Assembly: GCA_016720585.1 (NCBI GenBank)
Contig: JADKKH010000005.1
Location: 186,001 to 250,000, forward strand
DNA from: Chitinophagaceae bacterium
Lineage (GTDB): Bacteria > Bacteroidota > Bacteroidia > Chitinophagales > Chitinophagaceae
DNA length: 64,000 nucleotides
Reading direction: 5' to 3'
The notes below the pieces were generated by a model. The model searched no databases, had not been told where the DNA came from, and saw only the letters and a program-made list of their open reading frames with translations. Positions 60,845 to 64,000 of the stretch are shown here, piece by piece; position 1 is the first letter of the stretch; each line of letters starts with the position of its first letter. A program made the position numbers and the translations under genes.

Positions 60845-61804
60845 ATGTCTGTTTTAATATTCATTGACAATGCCGGTGACCATATCAGGAAAGCCTCCCA
60901 GGAAGTATTGTCTTACGGAGCAAAGGTTGCTGAACAACTGGGTACGACTGCTGAAGGTATTATCCTGGGAACGGTCACTTATGATCTTACCACTTTGGGT
61001 AAGTATGGTGTAAAGAAAATTCACCAGGTGAAAGATGAATCCCTGAATCAACTCGATACGCAGGTATACACAAAAGTAATTGCGCAGGTAGCAGAAGCAA
61101 CAGGTGCACAGGTACTGATTTTTTCGAATAATGTGGATGGTAAAGCCATTGCCCCCCGGCTCTCAGCCCGGTTAAAAGCCGGCCTGGTTTCAGGTGCGGT
61201 AGCCTTGCCGGATACAACGGAGGGGTTTGTTGTGCGGAAAAATGTTTTCTCCGGAAAAGCATTTGCCGATATCGCAGTCAACACCGCCATTAAGATCGTT
61301 TCATTAAGTCCCAATGCATATAAGATTGTTACCGGAGATGGAACAGCAGAAGTAGTTAATTTCAATGCGACCGTAGAAACATCTAAGATAAAAGTTACCA
61401 GCGTTACAAAAGCCAGTGGTGAAATATTGCTGACAGAAGCTGAAATTGTAGTCAGTGCCGGCCGGGGATTAAAAGGTCCTGAAAACTGGGGCATGGTGGA
61501 AGAACTGGCTAAAGTATTACATGCTGCCACGGCCTGTAGCCGCCCGGTTGCTGATGCACATTGGCGACCGCATAATGAACACGTTGGGCAAACCGGATAT
61601 GCGATTGCGCCTAATCTATATATTGCTATCGGTATTTCAGGAGCCATCCAGCACCTGGCTGGCGTAAACAGAAGCAAAGTTATTGTGGTCATTAACAAGG
61701 ACCCCGAAGCACCATTCTTCAAAGCGGCCGATTATGGTATTGTGGGAGATGCCTTTGAAATCATACCTAAGTTCACAGCAGCAATTACAAAAATGAAGGG
61801 CTGA
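60845..61804 (+). CDS. etfA: Electron transfer flavoprotein subunit alpha
   Basis: Encodes 319 residues, normal length. The FAD domain is in the C-terminal half: GRGLKGPENWGMVEELAKVL, SRPVADAHWRPHNEHVGQTG, IAIGISGAIQHLAGV and VVINKDPEAPFFKAADYGIVGD. All are family signatures that grip FAD. It forms the heterodimer with EtfB encoded just upstream. No acyl-CoA dehydrogenase or ETF-quinone oxidoreductase is in this window. A terminator follows. Confidence 0.97.
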   Translation: MSVLIFIDNAGDHIRKASQEVLSYGAKVAEQLGTTAEGIILGTVTYDLTTLGKYGVKKIHQVKDESLNQLDTQVYTKVIAQVAEATGAQVLIFSNNVDGKAIAPRLSARLKAGLVSGAVALPDTTEGFVVRKNVFSGKAFADIAVNTAIKIVSLSPNAYKIVTGDGTAEVVNFNATVETSKIKVTSVTKASGEILLTEAEIVVSAGRGLKGPENWGMVEELAKVLHAATACSRPVADAHWRPHNEHVGQTGYAIAPNLYIAIGISGAIQHLAGVNRSKVIVVINKDPEAPFFKAADYGIVGDAFEIIPKFTAAITKMKG

Positions 61805-61828
61805 TTGGGTTCCTGCTTTATAAGCCTG

Positions 61829-61862
61829 AAAAACCACAGACCGTTTGTGTTTGTGGTTTTTT
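61829..61862 (+). terminator. Terminator of etfBA
   Basis: AAAAACCACA pairs with TGTGGTTTTT, loop of 13 bases, ending in T6. It lies 25 bases after the etfA stop. Confidence 0.85.
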
Positions 61863-61897
61863 ATTGCAAACTTACAGTCTGATTAAAGCCTCTTTCT

Positions 61898-62608
61898 ATG
61901 AAAAAAACCCTGCTTCTTTTAACCGTTATTTTGTTTGGTACAGTTATTCAGGCACAGAAAAAAAATAAAGGGAAAAGTAAACCTGTAAAAGATGTAAAAG
62001 AAAAGATAACCTCCACTAATTATACAGAAGCGGATCCTGTACCGGATACGCTTACAAAATTTACCGGAATTATCAAATATCGAATTACAACAGATGACCC
62101 TGCTGACAGGGATTCGATGTTCATTATTTTCGGGGAGAGCCAGATACGTGTCACCATGTTCTACCCGGGGAACCGTGAAAAGGATATTTTCGAGGATAAT
62201 ATGATTGCAAATTTCAGTGACAGTACACTTTTGGTACTGGACAATAGAAATAAAACCTATACAACCGAAAAACTGTCTGCCCGGAACAACGGAACGGTTT
62301 TTACACTGGCCAATTATAAAAAAACCGGGCCGGTGCTGAAATATACCTGCCAGGAATACAGCGGAGAAATGAAAACAAAAGAGGGTGAATCGTTTGAGGC
62401 AGCCTGTCTTGTCAGCAAACAGCATTCATACCTGGCAGCCTGCGACTATAATTTCTTGAATATCCAACCAGCCGTCTTGGGCTATAAAATCGTACTGGGG
62501 TACAGGACAAAATCCTCAGAGAATGAGAACACGTATATTCTTGCTTATAAAATAGAACCCGGTAAGGTGGACAGCTATTTCGATCTGGCAAATTTCAAGG
62601 CAAAATAA
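61898..62608 (+). CDS. Exported protein of unknown function
   Basis: Encodes 236 residues with a signal peptide (hydrophobic 5-18, VIQAQ cleavage region). A basic, lysine-rich linker (KKNKGKSKPVKDVKEK) follows, then a beta-rich domain: FTGIIKYRITTDDP, MFIIFGESQIRVTMFYPG, TLLVLDNRNKTYTTEKL and ENENTYILAYKIEP. This layout resembles DUF4412-type periplasmic proteins, but the match is by eye. It has a terminator before it and stands alone. Confidence 0.7.
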   Translation: MKKTLLLLTVILFGTVIQAQKKNKGKSKPVKDVKEKITSTNYTEADPVPDTLTKFTGIIKYRITTDDPADRDSMFIIFGESQIRVTMFYPGNREKDIFEDNMIANFSDSTLLVLDNRNKTYTTEKLSARNNGTVFTLANYKKTGPVLKYTCQEYSGEMKTKEGESFEAACLVSKQHSYLAACDYNFLNIQPAVLGYKIVLGYRTKSSENENTYILAYKIEPGKVDSYFDLANFKAK

Positions 62609-62656
62609 CTCACCAAAAACCAATTCAATCTCATAAATACCCATCTGAAAAAAGAG

Positions 62657-62664
62657 TATTTTTG
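62657..62664 (+). promoter_or_regulatory. Candidate -7 promoter element
   Basis: TATTTTTG matches TAnnTTTG, 49 bases before the bifunctional nuclease gene. A second match, TAAATTTG, lies at 62698-62705, only 8 bases before the ATG and so less likely. Confidence 0.4.
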
Positions 62665-62713
62665 TATGGTAAATTTAACCCATTAAAACTAAAGGCGTAA
62701 ATTTGTAGCCTCC

Positions 62714-63322
62714 ATGAAGAAGATTGAACTGGAAATAGTGGCCCTGTCGCACAGCATTACCCAAACTCATTCCTATGCTGTTGTCCTGGGTGAAGTAAAC
62801 GGCTTAAGGCGGTTACCCATTGTTATTGGTGGTTTTGAAGCCCAGGCTATAGCCGTTGCATTGGAAAAAATGCAACCCAGCCGTCCACTCACCCACGACC
62901 TGATGAAAAATTTCATGACAGCATTTACCATTGACCTTCATGAAATCATTATCTGCGACCTGCAGGAGGGTATTTTCTATTCAAAGCTGGTCTGTTCTTC
63001 GGAAAATGATACAGTGGAAATTGATTCCCGGACCTCTGATGCCATTGCCCTGGCCGTTCGCTTTGGCTGCCCGATCTATACATACGAGAATATAATCGAA
63101 AGTGCGGGAATTCTTATGGAAGACAATGCTACGACGGGTAAAAAGAAAAAAGTACGTCAGGAAGTGCTGGTGGAAGAAACCGGGCCTACCGGGAATGAAG
63201 ACCTGAAAACCATGACCATGGAAGATTTAAATATTCTTTTAAATGAAGTCCTGGATAAAGAAGATTATATCCGTGCTGTTGCCATCAGGGACGAGATCAA
63301 TAGCCGCGGAAAGAAGCGCTGA
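62714..63322 (+). CDS. Bifunctional nuclease family protein (DUF151)
   Basis: Encodes 202 residues. Residues 1-140 match DUF151/bifunctional nuclease: VVLGEVNGLRRLPIVIGGFEAQAIAVALE, in shorter parts LPIVIGGFEAQAIA, RPLTHDLMKNF and DSRTSDAIALAVRFGCPIY. Plant relatives have RNase and DNase activity; bacterial function is unclear. The C-terminal 40 residues form a UvrB/UvrC-like helix hairpin (MEDLNILLNEVLDKEDYIRA). Cytosolic. It precedes ispE by 78 bases and could share its transcript. Confidence 0.9.
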   Translation: MKKIELEIVALSHSITQTHSYAVVLGEVNGLRRLPIVIGGFEAQAIAVALEKMQPSRPLTHDLMKNFMTAFTIDLHEIIICDLQEGIFYSKLVCSSENDTVEIDSRTSDAIALAVRFGCPIYTYENIIESAGILMEDNATTGKKKKVRQEVLVEETGPTGNEDLKTMTMEDLNILLNEVLDKEDYIRAVAIRDEINSRGKKR

Positions 63323-63400
63323 AAAAATAATAGTGTTTTATACGGCAGAAAATATCAACATAACCATTCGGCTGAAAATCGAAAGTAAACCTCCCGATCA

Positions 63401-64000
63401 TTGATAGTTTTTCCTAATTGCAAAATCAACCTGGGTCTTAATATTCTCCGTAAAAGGAATGACGGATACCATGATCTGGAAACTATCTTTTACCCCTTAC
63501 CCCTGACTGATGTTCTGGAAATAATTGAATGCAAACAGCCAGTAAGAACTGTACCTATCCCGTTTTATAACAGTGGTAAACTCATTCAAGGGGATTCCTT
63601 ATCCAACATCTGTGTAAAAGCATACCGGCTGCTGAAAAAAGATTTTCCCCGGCTACCTTTTGTACAGATGCACCTGCATAAACTAATTCCTTCCGGCGCC
63701 GGATTGGGTGGCGGGAGTGCAGATGCTGCTTTCACCTTACAATTACTGAATCAGCAATATGGACTTAACCTAAACAGGCAGCAGCTTATCAGTTATGCCG
63801 GTCAGTTAGGAAGTGATTGCCCTTTTTTTATCATTAATAAACCCTGTTTCGCCACCGGTAGAGGGGAATTGCTGGAAGAGATTGAACTTAGCCTGGCAGA
63901 TTACAAATTTGTATTGGTTAACCCCGGCATTCATATAAACACGGGTAAAGCTTTTTTAGATATGCCCCCCTCTCATCGGAAAAAATCAGCAAAAGAAATT
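63401..64000 (+). CDS. ispE: 4-diphosphocytidyl-2-C-methyl-D-erythritol kinase, 5' part only
   Basis: The frame is open from TTG 63401 to the end of the window, giving 200 residues; the gene continues beyond. It starts (M)IVFPNCKINLGLNILRKR, as IspE does, with the ATP-binding GHMP motif PSGAGLGGGSADAA near 104-117 and GSDCPFFI near 145. IspE phosphorylates CDP-methylerythritol in the non-mevalonate isoprenoid pathway. No ATG lies at the conserved N-terminus and a stop codon lies 15 bases upstream in frame, so TTG is the likely start. Confidence 0.92.
   Translation, partial: MIVFPNCKINLGLNILRKRNDGYHDLETIFYPLPLTDVLEIIECKQPVRTVPIPFYNSGKLIQGDSLSNICVKAYRLLKKDFPRLPFVQMHLHKLIPSGAGLGGGSADAAFTLQLLNQQYGLNLNRQQLISYAGQLGSDCPFFIINKPCFATGRGELLEEIELSLADYKFVLVNPGIHINTGKAFLDMPPSHRKKSAKEI

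Noticed and set aside
61048..61722. 224-residue open frame antisense to etfA
   Set aside because: Shadow frame opposite a clearly coding, conserved gene.

Overview
The window looks like chromosomal DNA of a member of the Bacteroidota, most likely the Chitinophagaceae or a close relative. The grounds are moderate GC, very few Shine-Dalgarno sequences, several exact matches to the Bacteroidota -7 promoter element TAnnTTTG (twice with a -33 TTTG/TTTC-like box 19-20 bases upstream), many Bacteroidota-type lipoproteins and exported proteins, and typical families (glucosamine-6-phosphate deaminase fused to a PIG-L deacetylase, DUF1080, GMC oxidoreductase with gluconate dehydrogenase subunit 3, DUF4394). 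No phage, transposase, CRISPR array or rRNA gene was seen. The assignment is inference from gene content only.

Layout. 1-6,450: end of a DUF4394 protein, a small acidic protein, a large repeat-containing lipoprotein, and an operon of rhodanese-thioredoxin fusion, metallophosphoesterase and BNR-repeat protein, facing a peroxiredoxin. 6,500-14,150: smc, a YihY/BrkB membrane protein, and a lipoprotein amidase next to an exported CHAT protease. 14,400-18,970: RNA-binding protein, small unknown genes, a YcbB-like L,D-transpeptidase and a frameshifted small gene. 19,200-30,300: two tandem universal stress proteins, arginase, an SDR sugar-nucleotide reductase, a prolyl oligopeptidase, exported unknowns, then pfkA and pyk.

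30,370-39,274 is a divergent sugar-oxidation locus. The minus arm holds Gfo/Idh/MocA oxidoreductase, TIM-barrel isomerase, lipoprotein cytochrome c and DUF1080. The plus arm holds NHS-type MFS transporter, Hyi-like TIM barrel, GMC oxidoreductase, Tat-type subunit 3 and a second Tat-type TIM barrel. A LacI-like palindrome lies between the arms. The set fits periplasmic oxidation of glycosides to keto-sugars, passage of electrons to cytochrome c, cleavage, uptake and reduction or isomerisation; this is inference from family roles.

39,271-50,420 carries cutC, a glycosylasparaginase, an FMN reductase, a pirin gene broken by an apparent -1 frameshift at A AAA AAC, an NTF2-like protein, a CocE/NonD hydrolase, a GH20 hexosaminidase, the NagB-PIG-L fusion and a Bax-inhibitor-1 protein; hexosaminidase plus NagB indicates N-acetylglucosamine use. 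50,569-51,260 holds tRNA-Arg(ACG) followed by six ~103-bp tandem repeats, each carrying the first part of that tRNA with an 18-bp perfect palindrome in its D-loop. This is the most unusual structure in the window.

51,322-57,017 encodes an exported caspase-like peptidase with about 17 TPRs, divergent from a CHASE2 membrane protein and an exported FecR-like protein, a likely envelope sensing or proteolysis module. 57,100-64,000 returns to housekeeping genes: rlmH, rhomboid protease, tilS, a TPR protein, etfB-etfA, an exported unknown, a bifunctional-nuclease-family protein and the 5' part of ispE, which runs off the end.
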